DNA of 64,000 nt from Sphingobacterium sp. R2 (GTDB taxonomy: Bacteria; Bacteroidota; Bacteroidia; Sphingobacteriales; Sphingobacteriaceae): assembly GCF_040760075.1 (NCBI RefSeq), contig NZ_CP142884.1, positions 5,208,001 through 5,272,000 of the forward strand, given 5' to 3'. The notes beneath the pieces were generated by a model. It did not search any database, was not told where the DNA came from, and worked only from the letters and a program-made list of their open reading frames with translations. A program made the translations under genes and the position numbers. Below are positions 1 to 9,080 of this stretch, piece after piece (positions within the stretch are counted from its first letter, which is position 1; each line of letters opens with the position of its first letter).

Positions 1-146
1 AAACGCTATTAAAGGAGAAATGGTAGTCAACTGACTCGTTCATAGCGATAAGATCACCATTAGCTTGGCGCTATTTATTCGCTAGCCGCTCCTGCAATTC
101 CCGACGGAAAGTAATACCGACAAGCAGTTATGTCAAGAGCCTCAAT

Positions 147-1001
147 GTGGACATCGGAAGTCAAGTGCATGCCGGTCAGCTATTAGCTGTATTGGAGGCT
201 CCCGAATTAAGTTCACAACTATCAGCCGCAAAATCACGTTTCAAATCCCAGGAGGCCATCTATATGGCGACCAAAAGCACTTACGACAGACTCTTTGAAA
301 CCAGTAAAGTCGAGGGAACGGTGGCTAAACTCGATCTTGAGGTTGCTGAGTCAAAAAAGAATGCTGATTTTGCCCAGTACCAAGCCGCTAAATCAGCCTA
401 TGCAGAAGTACAAAACCTCTTGAATTATTTGGAAATCAGGGCGCCCTTCGACGGTGTCATCGCAACAAGAAATGTCAATCAGGGCGCCTATGTTGGTCCA
501 GCTGGCCGTGGTTCGGAAATGCCGATCATGACCATTCAACAACAACGTAAACTCCGGTTAGCCGTTGCTGTTCCTGAACAATACTCCGGTTTTTTAGCGG
601 AAAACCAGCCCTTACAATTTACGGTCAAATCATTGCCTGGACAAACATTCTCCGGTAAGATCGCACGTAAATCGGGGGCATTGGACAGCCGGTTAAGAGC
701 TGAACGGGTAGAAATTGATATTATCAATACAGACAACAAGCTATTGCCCGGTATGGTCGCCGAGGTCGAATTGCCTTTGACTTCCCAAGACAGCACTTTC
801 GTTGTGCCGAAATCAGCGGTATTTACATCCGGTGAAGGGAGTTTTGTAATTGCTGTCGTTGCTGGCAAAACACAACGTCTCCCGGTTCAGAAAGGGCGCA
901 GCATAAATGGTCAGACCGAAATTTTTGGTGACTTAAAGGGGGGCGTTACGCTGGTCAGCAAAGCAGATGAAGAGATTATAGATGGTACGTCGGTCAACTA
1001 A
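147..1001 (+). CDS. RND efflux periplasmic adaptor (HlyD/MFP family), 5'-degraded or partial
   Basis: Periplasmic adaptor linking an inner-membrane RND pump to an outer-membrane channel. What remains shows the biotinyl-lipoyl half (GSQVHAGQLLAVLEAPEL), the alpha-helical hairpin (residues 25-90), the second lipoyl half (IRAPFDGVIATRNVNQGAYV) and the beta-barrel and membrane-proximal parts. The first available start is a GTG at 147. Homology (SYVKSLNV) begins about 20 bases earlier, but the frame is closed by a stop at 24-26 and contains no signal peptide. About 60-80 N-terminal residues are therefore missing or scrambled by indels. No pump or channel gene follows, so the partners, if any, lie upstream of the window. 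It is followed by a hairpin terminator. Family assignment is firm; whether the gene works is doubtful. Confidence 0.8.
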   Translation: MDIGSQVHAGQLLAVLEAPELSSQLSAAKSRFKSQEAIYMATKSTYDRLFETSKVEGTVAKLDLEVAESKKNADFAQYQAAKSAYAEVQNLLNYLEIRAPFDGVIATRNVNQGAYVGPAGRGSEMPIMTIQQQRKLRLAVAVPEQYSGFLAENQPLQFTVKSLPGQTFSGKIARKSGALDSRLRAERVEIDIINTDNKLLPGMVAEVELPLTSQDSTFVVPKSAVFTSGEGSFVIAVVAGKTQRLPVQKGRSINGQTEIFGDLKGGVTLVSKADEEIIDGTSVN

Positions 1002-1037
1002 GACGCTCATGAATTTGAAGTTCTCATAACTAACAAA

Positions 1038-1066
1038 AACCGAACCCGATTGAGACGGGTTCGGTT
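1038..1066 (+). terminator. Intrinsic terminator after the efflux adaptor
   Basis: Perfect 11-bp stem (AACCGAACCCG pairing with CGGGTTCGGTT) and a 7-nt loop, about 40 bases after the adaptor stop. The T-tract is poor (CTTAAAATTT). Confidence 0.65.
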
Positions 1067-1171
1067 CTTAAAATTTCCTAAAGTTCCATACATTGAAATG
1101 GCTATACGAATTCAACAAATCGGAGTGCCTTTATTATTGGTCAATCTAGCTTTCATGGTTAAGTCTGGATG

Positions 1172-2005
1172 CTATTGCCCTTCTTTCGGGTCAATTGCGG
1201 CAGCCACTGCAGTGAGCGCCAAGGCTCCCCCAACAATCATCGCTCCTTGTCCTTTTTTCTCTTTAACAGCCACCACATCCCCACGCCTATTATATAATTC
1301 AATTATATTGTTAAGCGCTACAGCACCCGTCTGCCAAAGCTGGGCAGCATAAAATCTTTGCTCCGTAGTTTTAGGAACTGCTTTACCATCTTCCAAAATA
1401 GAATAACTTAGATAGCTCCTTAAACTGTATGGTGATTCAGCACCTTCAAATCGCGCAAGTTTCACTGCATAACTCTCCCCATTCATATCATACATATACA
1501 CTTTCTCTTTTCGAGATGATCGTACAATGGCTTTAACATCATTTTTAAAATCAAAATAATGCCCATCCACATAGGCATGTGGTGGGATAAGTACCACATC
1601 TTTAGGTAAACTTACCGATCCCGTAATATAACCATTAACCCATGCGTCGTTGAATAACGTTGTATTTCGAGTATCTATATTGGAAACAGAGGCGTTCACC
1701 TTTCCGTTAAAATCGGCTTTTTCGGCTGAATAGCCTACCGCTTTACCGTTAATAACCAAGGCCGAACTTTTAAGATCCCATAAGATCGGCTTATCAATTT
1801 TGTTTTCTATCCGCAGATAAATTCGACCATCTCGGTCGGCAAAGGAATAATCGATTTGTAGCGTATCATTATCAAAAGAAAATGTTCCTTTGTCTTCATC
1901 TTTCTTTACATTCTCGCCGTTGAATGTCATGAGGTAATTAGAAGAACAGGCTGAAAGAAAAACAGCACAATAAATTGGCATGAGCATTTTAAATACTTTT
2001 CGCAT
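1172..2005 (-). CDS. Hypothetical lipoprotein
   Basis: Predicted outer-membrane or periplasmic lipoprotein of about 277 residues. I chose the ATG at 2005 because it gives a short signal peptide (MRKVFKMLMPIYCAVFLSAC) with a clear lipobox LSAC. A longer frame to 2059 would put 18 unrelated residues before it. The mature part is beta-rich with no motif I recognise, and a small hydrophobic Gly/Ala segment (MIVGGALALTAVAAA) near the C-terminus could touch the membrane. It is transcribed convergently with the efflux adaptor and has no operon partner. Function unknown. Confidence 0.75.
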   Translation of the reverse strand: MRKVFKMLMPIYCAVFLSACSSNYLMTFNGENVKKDEDKGTFSFDNDTLQIDYSFADRDGRIYLRIENKIDKPILWDLKSSALVINGKAVGYSAEKADFNGKVNASVSNIDTRNTTLFNDAWVNGYITGSVSLPKDVVLIPPHAYVDGHYFDFKNDVKAIVRSSRKEKVYMYDMNGESYAVKLARFEGAESPYSLRSYLSYSILEDGKAVPKTTEQRFYAAQLWQTGAVALNNIIELYNRRGDVVAVKEKKGQGAMIVGGALALTAVAAAIDPKEGQ

Positions 2006-2217
2006 AACATCAGGATATTTTAGTGCAACTATAACGGTTATAGAATCGTTGTCCAACAATATAAAAATTATTCTAAAGAATACAGTGAAATAATATAAAA
2101 AAATCTGATTATTTCTCTCTTAAAAGGACATTTTTCTGTATTAATAGGGATGCTATTGTGTTGTGCACCAATTAATACTAAAACAATACCAACTGGCAAA
2201 CTAACCAGGTATTTATA

Positions 2218-2283
2218 GGGGGTTAACAGGGGGATAGCAGGGGGTTAACAGGGGTATATTCCTGTTAACCCCCTGCTATCCCC
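2218..2283. repeat. Long perfect inverted repeat with an overlapping direct repeat
   Basis: A 23-bp arm at 2230-2252 (starting GGGGATAGCAGGGGG) is perfectly complementary to 2261-2283, separated by 8 nt. The motif GGGGGTTAACAGGGG also occurs twice in direct orientation (about 2218 and 2240). It sits alone in the 360-bp intergenic region between the lipoprotein and the methyltransferase. It has no T-tract, so it resembles an extragenic palindromic element more than a terminator. The rest of 2060-2417 holds nothing I recognise. Confidence 0.8.
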
Positions 2284-2417
2284 GCGTAGTCTTCGTGTTA
2301 TATCACGGTTAATGTAGGTATTGGTATAGCTTTGGTATCAAGTAAATAATAGGGTGCTTTTACTATTGCTTAGAAATCATGGAATTTTAGTGATGCATAG
2401 CGACTTTTTTAAAACGA

Positions 2418-3241
2418 ATGCAAAAGCTATATTTACAAAAACCTAAACCCATGTTCATTAAAGAGAAATTTATCGACAGAAAGGATCAACAGGCCAATAA
2501 GATATTTGAAAGAAGGACATTATCTTCCGATTATAGAACGATTATTCCCTTACTGTCTCCGGGAATGAAAATATTGGATGTAGGCTGCGGTACAGGTACA
2601 CTGACCAATGAGGTTGCGGCACATATCGGTGACGGGACAATAATCGGTCTGGATAACACTGGCGCTTTTATAGACAGTGGAAAGGAGCTGTATGCTAGCA
2701 CTAGAAATTTAAGTCTTGTCTGCTGTAATATTTTCGACTACCAGCCGCCACATGAGTTTGACTTGATTATTACAGCGCGCACCATGCAGTGGTTAAGCGA
2801 TATTCCTAAAGCACTGGATCTTTTCAAATCCTGGCTAAAGCCTGCTGGGCAAATTTCTATTTTAGATTACAACCATACCACGATCGAGTGGAATCCCGCT
2901 CACCAGAGAGCATGCTTGAATTTTATCGTACTTTCCTTAGATGGCGAGAAAATGCAGGCATGAATAATCGAGTTGCCGATACAGTAGCCGCACTTCTACA
3001 GGAAGCAGGGTTCAATGCAATTCAGGTGATCAATGCTGATCAAGTTTATAAAAGAGGAGAAGACAATTTTGGAGTAAACTTAGCCATCTGGAACAAAGTG
3101 GCCCAGTCGCGACAAATGGTCATCGAAGGTTATATTACTGACGAACTTCGCTTGCAGGCTATTGAGGAATATACAAGATGGATAGAAATAGAAGCGACAA
3201 GCATGACACTTAAAATGAACGATGTACGGGCTAAAATATAA
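2418..3241 (+). pseudogene. SAM-dependent class I methyltransferase, frameshifted
   Basis: Methyltransferase of about 270 residues split over two frames. The first part (2418-~2900) carries SAM-binding motif I (ILDVGCGTGTLT) and the motif II and post-I acidic positions (IIGLDNTG). It reads correctly to IEWNPAHQ. The second part (~2890-3241) continues the family pattern (PESMLEFYRTFLRWRENAGMNNRVADTVAALLQEAGF) one frame over. One inserted or deleted base near 2895-2905 explains this. It could be a real mutation or a sequencing error; the rest of both parts is intact, which suggests the change is recent. An alternative start is the ATG at 2451. Substrate unknown. Confidence 0.75.
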
Positions 3242-3242
3242 T

Positions 3243-3377
3243 CTCCTTTTATCCGTTTTCCTCCTACTGACACTCCCCGGGTTGGCCGTAAAAGCACAGC
3301 TCAGGGATACCATGAGCAATGTAGGCAACCATAGTCTTCATTTTGCTTTAATGGAGGGAAAGGGTATCCCAACGTAG
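3243..3377 (+). pseudogene. N-terminal stump of a secreted protein (possibly alpha/beta hydrolase)
   Basis: Between the methyltransferase and the DUF4180 gene one frame reads LLLSVFLLLTLPGLAVKAQ, a convincing signal peptide. It continues LRDTMSNVGNHSLHFALMEGKGIPT and then stops at 3375-3377. The GNHSLHF...GKGIPT pattern is like the start of secreted alpha/beta hydrolases. There is no start codon in a sensible place and nothing follows, so this is at best a relic. The identification is tentative. Confidence 0.3.
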
Positions 3378-3438
3378 AGCACTGAATCATGGAGTATGGT
3401 CCCACAAATTTATTTTTAAAACGACACAACAAAAAAAA

Positions 3439-3801
3439 ATGGAAATCACTATTATTCAGCTAGGTGACGAAAACATTGCTGAAGTTAAAAGTTCAGGCGT
3501 CTTTATCCATAATCTCGATGATGGTCTACAGATTATGGTCGACTGTGGCGCGCAAGAAGCATACAAAGCAATTATTTATCAAGAGAACATCACAGACGAT
3601 TTCTTCGAACTTAAAACAAAACTTGCCGGTGAAATTCTTCAGAAATATACGCAGTATGGGTTTGACATTGCCATCGTTGGCGATTTCTCCAGATACAACA
3701 GCAAAAGTCTAAACGATTTTATCTACGAAAGCAATAAATCAAAGAAAATCAATTTTGTAGGTACGCGTGAAGAAGCGATAGCCAGATTTTCAAAACGTTA
3801 A
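3439..3801 (+). CDS. DUF4180 domain-containing protein
   Basis: Small cytoplasmic protein of 120 residues that covers the whole DUF4180 domain. Recognisable family blocks are the run GEILQKYTQYGFDIAIVGDF followed by SRYNSKSLNDFIYESNKSKKINFVGTREEAI. The family is widespread and of unknown biochemical role, and is often found near acetyltransferases and regulators. Here the gene is followed after 3 bp by a GNAT acetyltransferase, so the two are probably co-transcribed. The ATG is preceded by an A-rich stretch and no Shine-Dalgarno sequence, which is normal for Bacteroidota. Confidence 0.85.
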   Translation: MEITIIQLGDENIAEVKSSGVFIHNLDDGLQIMVDCGAQEAYKAIIYQENITDDFFELKTKLAGEILQKYTQYGFDIAIVGDFSRYNSKSLNDFIYESNKSKKINFVGTREEAIARFSKR

Positions 3802-3804
3802 ACC

Positions 3805-4344
3805 ATGCATATTGAATCAGAAAGATTAGCGATTCGGCCCATTATGGCGGAGGATAGTCAGGCCGTATTGAGTTACCGCTCGGATAAAGAAACCAATAAA
3901 TACCAGGGCTGGATTCCAAAATCCTTGGCAGAAGTCGATGCATTTATTGCAAAAAATCCGGGTACATTCAATCTTCCAGAGTCGTGGTTTCAGCTTGTTA
4001 TGACCGACAAAAGTGCAAATACTGTAATCGGTGATATTGGTGTGCATTTCTTCGGTGCTGAACATCTACAGGTGGAATTGGGCTGTACCATAAAAAAAGA
4101 ATTCCAGCAACAGGGATATGCGAAAGAAGGACTGAAAACAGTTATGGAGGCCCTGTTCCGTCAGTATCATAAACATCGGATCACGGCCTCGGTAGCCCCA
4201 GAAAATAAGGCATCCATACAGCTTTTAACAAGCTTGGGATTCCGAAAGGAAGCTCATTTTGTAAAAAGCTATTTCCATAACGGTCGATGGGAAGATGACG
4301 TGGTCTTTGCTATCCTTGCCGAAGAATGGAATTCAACACAATAA
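3805..4344 (+). CDS. GNAT-family N-acetyltransferase (RimJ/RimL type)
   Basis: Acetyl-CoA-dependent N-acetyltransferase of 179 residues, full length for the Acetyltransf_3 group. It starts with the typical ERLAIRP motif, has the acetyl-CoA-binding region ELGCTIKKEFQQQGYAKEGLK (Q-x-x-G-x-A), and the C-terminal NKASIQLLTSLGFRKEAHFVKSYFHNGRWEDDVVFAIL signature. Proteins of this subgroup acetylate ribosomal-protein N-termini or small molecules; the substrate cannot be read from sequence. Co-transcribed with the DUF4180 gene. Its stop codon lies inside the stem of a bidirectional terminator. Confidence 0.85.
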   Translation: MHIESERLAIRPIMAEDSQAVLSYRSDKETNKYQGWIPKSLAEVDAFIAKNPGTFNLPESWFQLVMTDKSANTVIGDIGVHFFGAEHLQVELGCTIKKEFQQQGYAKEGLKTVMEALFRQYHKHRITASVAPENKASIQLLTSLGFRKEAHFVKSYFHNGRWEDDVVFAILAEEWNSTQ

Positions 4345-4370
4345 GTCGCGAAAAAGCGACTTATTGTGTT
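4335..4370. terminator. Bidirectional terminator containing both stop codons
   Basis: A perfect 15-bp stem (AACACAATAAGTCGC with GCGACTTATTGTGTT) and a 6-nt loop. The TAA of the plus-strand acetyltransferase (4342-4344) and the TAA of the minus-strand VOC gene (4361-4363) both fall inside the stem. Confidence 0.85.
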
Positions 4371-4813
4371 GTACGATCGATCCAATCCGCGTAAGACAGA
4401 ACGCCTAGTTCGGGCCTACCTTCCCCTTCCAAAACTGCGATAAACTCCAATTGGTTGCCATCCGGATCATTAAAGTAAATGGCCAATGCCGGCATCCATG
4501 CAAAGACCATCGGTGCTTCGATCCCATCTTTTAAAAAATTATAAGGTGTCAGGTCACGAGTTTTCAGATAGTCCACGGCATAGTTTAAGATATCTTCTTT
4601 ATCCGCTCTAAAAGCAAAATGTCTCGGTTGAAAGTTTGTTTCTTCCTGCCACAACCCCAACATATATTCTTTCCCGGATCCAATCCATAAAAAAACAATG
4701 GGACGTGTCGGATCGCGATGCGCCACTCGTAATCCCAATACCTCTGTATAAAATGCGACAGATTTAGCTAAATCACGCACCTGAATATGCGTTTCGTATA
4801 AACCTTGTATCAT
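4361..4813 (-). CDS. VOC-family protein (glyoxalase/bleomycin-resistance fold)
   Basis: A 150-residue vicinal-oxygen-chelate protein. It has the paired beta-alpha-beta-beta-beta modules, an N-terminal His (YETHIQVRDLAKSVAFYTEVLGL) and a C-terminal metal-ligand region (AIYFNDPDGNQLEFIAVL) with the classic DPDGNxLEF motif. Members are lyases, dioxygenases or antibiotic-binding proteins; no specific substrate is indicated. It is followed downstream by the shared terminator and lies 19 bp from the upstream acetyltransferase gene on the same strand, so a two-gene operon is likely. Confidence 0.85.
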   Translation of the reverse strand: MIQGLYETHIQVRDLAKSVAFYTEVLGLRVAHRDPTRPIVFLWIGSGKEYMLGLWQEETNFQPRHFAFRADKEDILNYAVDYLKTRDLTPYNFLKDGIEAPMVFAWMPALAIYFNDPDGNQLEFIAVLEGEGRPELGVLSYADWIDRTTQ

Positions 4814-4832
4814 AAGTTATTTCATTTTAAAA

Positions 4833-5285
4833 TTATTTCGATCCATTGATAGTGCTCTCGTGATGTAAATGCAAGATCGGGTAGGGTTTGCCCATACCAT
4901 CTACAGCTGAGCGCCCCATAAGCTGATATCCTTTTTTCAGATAAAAATTAACAGCCTGCTGATTTTGCTCATTGACATCAACTTTATACACCTCCAGCTT
5001 ATCGAGTACATGCTGCAGTGCCACAGTCCCAATACCTTTTCCCCTGTAGGCTGAATCCACAAATAACATTTCCAGATTATCATCAGAGACAGCGAAAAAA
5101 GCGGCAGGCTGTCCATCGTCATCCATTACATATACCTTTAATTGTGGTAAATACTCGGTTGGGATCAGTCTCTTATACAACTGAAGATCCTCCTCCTTCA
5201 AAAAATCATGTGTTGCCCGAACCGAATTTTCCCATATGCGCAGGATTGCCGCATAGTCCGCTTCACTTGCCGCTCTTATTTCCAT
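4833..5285 (-). CDS. GNAT acetyltransferase, YjaB-like
   Basis: A 150-residue GNAT enzyme that resembles E. coli YjaB along its length. Matching blocks are an N-terminal RxIWENSVRATHDFL, the acetyl-CoA loop DSAYRGKGIGTVALQHV, the block VDVNEQNQQAVNFYLKKGY, and the tail GRSAVDGMGKPYPILHL. The NEQN and DxxGKPYP motifs are specific to this subgroup. In enterobacteria YjaB has been implicated in protein lysine acetylation; function here is inferred only. First gene of the two-gene minus-strand unit with the VOC gene. Confidence 0.85.
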   Translation of the reverse strand: MEIRAASEADYAAILRIWENSVRATHDFLKEEDLQLYKRLIPTEYLPQLKVYVMDDDGQPAAFFAVSDDNLEMLFVDSAYRGKGIGTVALQHVLDKLEVYKVDVNEQNQQAVNFYLKKGYQLMGRSAVDGMGKPYPILHLHHESTINGSK

Positions 5286-5502
5286 ACCTATTATCTCCCT
5301 CTAAAAATTCTTATTTACACCATATCGCTACGGGATAGCATTCTTATAAAAGCTTCCCTTCCGCTTTACAGAAAGGCAATTTAACTCAATTGCAGAACTG
5401 AATCCATAAAAAAAGCTTAATAAGACAGAAAGATGATGATTTAGGTTCCGATAATTTGATTTCAGAGAAAACAACCTTATCTTGTAAGTAAACGCATTGG
5501 CC

Positions 5503-6003
5503 ATGTATAATACACTTCTATTCAAAAAATATCTCCCGGAAGATTTTGACGCTTTCCACGACTTGGTTAAATCGGATGATGTCATGAAATACATTACCGG
5601 TAAAGGATTGCCCAAAGAACAGGCCCGGAAAAAATTCGATTCGATTCTAGAAATCAACCAGGATCCTGATTTAGGTTATTTTAAAGTAATCGAAGCGGAT
5701 ACGCTAAAGCTTTTGGGCGACTGTAAGCTTGTTAATTACAAAAAAGATCCAAGTGTATTCGAAATTGGTTATTTGCTCCGCAAAGAACATTGGGGGAAGG
5801 GGCTGGGAACACAGATTTGCGAGTCGATGCTTGCCCTTGCCACAACATTAAATCCAGATAAAGATGTGATCGGTATTATTGATCCCGATAACACCGCATC
5901 GAAACGACTACTGAACAAGTTCGGATTCAAAAGTTTCTTCGTTGGGTTAGAGGATGCTTTAGCGACCGAGAAGCTTATCCTTAAACGAACAGTATCCGAA
6001 TAA
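5503..6003 (+). CDS. GNAT acetyltransferase (RimJ/RimL type)
   Basis: A 166-residue acetyltransferase of the Acetyltransf_3 group. Family features are an N-terminal LFKKYLPEDFDAFHDLVKSDDVMKYITG, the CoA-binding loop LLRKEHWGKGLGTQICESML, and IIDPDNTASKRLLNKFGFKSF near the C-terminus. I use the ATG at 5503; a TTG two codons upstream is possible but less likely. It lies 40 bp before an AraC-family gene on the same strand, and might be co-transcribed with it. Substrate unknown. Confidence 0.85.
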   Translation: MYNTLLFKKYLPEDFDAFHDLVKSDDVMKYITGKGLPKEQARKKFDSILEINQDPDLGYFKVIEADTLKLLGDCKLVNYKKDPSVFEIGYLLRKEHWGKGLGTQICESMLALATTLNPDKDVIGIIDPDNTASKRLLNKFGFKSFFVGLEDALATEKLILKRTVSE

Positions 6004-6043
6004 GCAAAGCCCATTTGTTTATTAGAAATAATCTTCTCAGCCC

Positions 6044-6964
6044 ATGTCCGAGTCAAACAAAAAATCCATGAAGCTTAAGGTGAAGAAAAACTGTTACACA
6101 CACGAAAGTCTTCAAGATACCTTATCATTCTTTGGCGTAAATTGCCACCGCCCCTATTACATTTCTTCCGGTAATCCCATTTTTGAATACCCAAGCAATG
6201 CTTTTCGTATCGACTTCTATGCGATCTGTATCTGTACCGCAGGAGATATCACGATTGAAATCGATAATCAGGAATACCATTTTTCAAAAAATAGGATTCT
6301 CGTATCGGCACCGACAACAATTATCAAATTCTCACAAGTCAGTGCCAACTTTAGAATGAAGCTGATCTTCTTTGACAAAGCATTTCTTCTCAAACATATT
6401 GTCAATCCATTTTTTATTGAGCAACTGGGATTTTTTAAGAACTCGACTTTTACCATAGTCATTTCCCAAGACAAACAAATTGACAAGCTCTTAAAATTAA
6501 TAGACTACCTCAAAGAAGTTTCTTTAAGAACAACGCATTTTACAGCAGATATCATCCGCACGGTTATTTTTAATCTCCTGTTAGAAATTGCCGACGAACT
6601 GGCATCTAAAGACCAAGATCCAATGGAGAGTGTACAGGAGACCAACAACTTGTTCTATAAGTTTACAGATCTGGTACAGCGACATAGCAACCAATACAAA
6701 GACGTACAATATTACGCCGACCAGTTATTTATTTCAAACAAATACCTCATTCAGGTTGTTAAAAGAGCATCAGGTAAAACACCACATGAAATTATTGATG
6801 AGCATGTACTTAAAGAAGCCTATGTGCTGCTCGGAAATCCCGAAAAGACTATCTCAGAAATTTCTTATGAAATCGGATTTAATTCCATCTCAGCATTTGG
6901 TCGTTTTTTCAAAAAATACGCTACTTTATCGCCATCAGAGTACCGAAAGCGACAAAATATGTAG
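6044..6964 (+). CDS. AraC-family transcriptional regulator
   Basis: A 306-residue regulator with an N-terminal cupin-like sensing domain (residues 20-170) and a C-terminal double helix-turn-helix of the AraC type (about 205-305). The second helix-turn-helix carries the signature EKTISEISYEIGFNSISAFGRFFKKYATLSPSEYRKR. It lies 96 bp upstream of the oleate hydratase on the same strand, so it may control that gene; this is inferred from position only. DNA binding is near certain, the ligand is unknown. Confidence 0.88.
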   Translation: MSESNKKSMKLKVKKNCYTHESLQDTLSFFGVNCHRPYYISSGNPIFEYPSNAFRIDFYAICICTAGDITIEIDNQEYHFSKNRILVSAPTTIIKFSQVSANFRMKLIFFDKAFLLKHIVNPFFIEQLGFFKNSTFTIVISQDKQIDKLLKLIDYLKEVSLRTTHFTADIIRTVIFNLLLEIADELASKDQDPMESVQETNNLFYKFTDLVQRHSNQYKDVQYYADQLFISNKYLIQVVKRASGKTPHEIIDEHVLKEAYVLLGNPEKTISEISYEIGFNSISAFGRFFKKYATLSPSEYRKRQNM

Positions 6965-7060
6965 ATAGCGGAAATTCGGTAGAACAATAGCGAATTTGAG
7001 GGCACAAATGATTAAGGTTGTCTTAGTAACTTTAGTCAAGGATTAAAAAACATCAGAATC

Positions 7061-9001
7061 ATGAAAGAAATCACCTCAAAATTCGACAAAGTATTAAATA
7101 CATCTGCTGAATATGGAAATGTAAATCATGAACCTGATTCAAGCAAAGAACAACAACGTAATACACCAAAGAAATCGATGCCTTTTTCTGATCAGATCGG
7201 TAATTATCAGCGCAATAAAGGCATTCCCCCAAAATCATATAAAGACAGTAAAATCTACATCGTCGGAAGTGGTATAGCAGGGATGTCTGCTGCTTATTAT
7301 TTTATCCGCGATGGACATGTTCCTGCGGAGAACATCACATTTCTCGAACAGCTCCATGTGGAAGGTGGCTCGTTAGATGGGGCGGGTAATGCTACCGATG
7401 GTTATATCATCCGCGGTGGCAGGGAAATGGATATGACCTACGAAAATCTTTGGGATATGTTTCAGGATATCCCTGCATTGGAGATGCCTGCCCCTTACAG
7501 TGTGTTGGACGAGTACCGTTTGATCAATGATAATGATTCCAATTACTCGAAAGCCCGTCTCATTCATAAACTGGGCGAGATAAAAGACTTCAGCAAGTTT
7601 GGGCTGGGCAAAATGGATCAGCTGGCCATCATTCGATTGCTCCTTAAAAATAAAGAAGATCTAGATGACTTAACCATCGAAGACTACTTCAGCGAATCAT
7701 TTTTATCCAGCAATTTCTGGAATTTCTGGCGTACCATGTTCGCTTTCGAAAACTGGCATAGTTTACTTGAGCTGAAATTGTACATGCACCGCTTTTTACA
7801 TGCGATAGACGGATTGAATGATCTTTCATCACTTGTATTCCCAAAATACAACCAATACGACACTTTTGTGACCCCTTTGCGTAAAGTACTTCAAAGCAAA
7901 GGTGTAAACATTCGATTCAATGTATTGGTCAAAGATCTGGACATCCAAAGCAATACTGATGGAAAAGTTGTGGAGGCCCTAATTACAAAACAAGATGGCA
8001 AAGAAGTAAAAATTCCAATCGGGAAAGACGATTTCGTCATTATGACAACTGGATCAATGACAGAAGATACCTTCTACGGGGACAATAAAAACGCGCCGAT
8101 TATCGGTATCGACAACAGCAGCAGCGGTCAAAGCGCGGGCTGGAAGCTCTGGAAAAACCTCGCCGCCAAGTCAGCCATATTTGGTAAACCCGAAAAGTTC
8201 TGCAGTAACATCGAAAAATCAGCATGGGAGTCTGCAACACTGACTTGTAAGCCTTCGGCTTTGGTTGAAAAACTCAAAGCATATGCGGTCAATGACCCCT
8301 ATTCGGGTAAAACAGTTACTGGCGGTATCATCACCATTACCGATTCCGATTGGTTGATGAGTTTCACCTGTAATAGACAGCCACATTTCCCTGGACAACC
8401 GGATGATGTTCTTGTCTTATGGGTATATGCCTTATTTATGGATAAAGAAGGAAATTACATCAAAAAGCCCATGCCCGAATGTACCGGAGATGAAATTCTA
8501 GCCGAGTTATGCCACCATCTAGGCATCATTGATCAACTGGAGAATGTTATCACAAATACCATTGTACGTACGGCGTTTATGCCTTACATTACGTCTATGT
8601 TTATGCCTAGAGCAAAGGGTGACCGTCCAAGAGTTGTCCCTGAGGGCTGCAAAAATCTTGGCTTGGTCGGTCAGTTTGTCGAAACTAATAACGATGTGGT
8701 TTTTACCATGGAAAGCTCAGTACGCACAGCTCGGATTGCCGTATATGAACTTTTAAACTTAAATAAACAGGTTCCAGATATCAATCCCCTTCAATACGAC
8801 ATCCGTCATCTCTTAAAAGCAGCCAAAACGTTAAATGACGACAAACCGTTTATAGGAGAAGGTTTACTGCGTAAACTATTTAAAGGAACTTACTTTGAAC
8901 ATATCCTGCCACTTGGTTCCGCGGACGAGGAAGAGCATGAATCCTTTCTCACAGAGCAGATCAGCAAATTCAAAGATTGGTTAAAGGGAATCAAAGGATA
9001 A
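7061..9001 (+). CDS. ohyA: Oleate hydratase (FAD-dependent fatty-acid double-bond hydratase)
   Basis: Adds water to the cis-9 double bond of oleate to give 10-hydroxystearate (EC 4.2.1.53). The enzyme needs FAD in a structural and stabilising role and acts on free fatty acids at the membrane surface. The 646-residue length matches the Bacteroidota (Elizabethkingia-type) enzyme. Visible features are the Rossmann FAD motif [17 protein letters not shown] (about residues 64-80), the glycine-rich [33 protein letters not shown] block with the conserved acidic residue, and the C-terminal [38 protein letters not shown]. It is flanked by an AraC regulator and a 3-hydroxyacyl-CoA dehydrogenase. The context suggests unsaturated-fatty-acid detoxification or hydroxy-fatty-acid metabolism. 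Confidence 0.95.
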   Translation: MKEITSKFDKVLNTSAEYGNVNHEPDSSKEQQRNTPKKSMPFSDQIGNYQRNKGIPPKSYKDSKIYIVGSGIAGMSAAYYFIRDGHVPAENITFLEQLHVEGGSLDGAGNATDGYIIRGGREMDMTYENLWDMFQDIPALEMPAPYSVLDEYRLINDNDSNYSKARLIHKLGEIKDFSKFGLGKMDQLAIIRLLLKNKEDLDDLTIEDYFSESFLSSNFWNFWRTMFAFENWHSLLELKLYMHRFLHAIDGLNDLSSLVFPKYNQYDTFVTPLRKVLQSKGVNIRFNVLVKDLDIQSNTDGKVVEALITKQDGKEVKIPIGKDDFVIMTTGSMTEDTFYGDNKNAPIIGIDNSSSGQSAGWKLWKNLAAKSAIFGKPEKFCSNIEKSAWESATLTCKPSALVEKLKAYAVNDPYSGKTVTGGIITITDSDWLMSFTCNRQPHFPGQPDDVLVLWVYALFMDKEGNYIKKPMPECTGDEILAELCHHLGIIDQLENVITNTIVRTAFMPYITSMFMPRAKGDRPRVVPEGCKNLGLVGQFVETNNDVVFTMESSVRTARIAVYELLNLNKQVPDINPLQYDIRHLLKAAKTLNDDKPFIGEGLLRKLFKGTYFEHILPLGSADEEEHESFLTEQISKFKDWLKGIKG

Positions 9002-9035
9002 GGATAAAAATCAGAAAAGAACAGCAATGATTTTA

Positions 9036-9079
<44 letters not shown>

Positions 9080-9080
9080 G

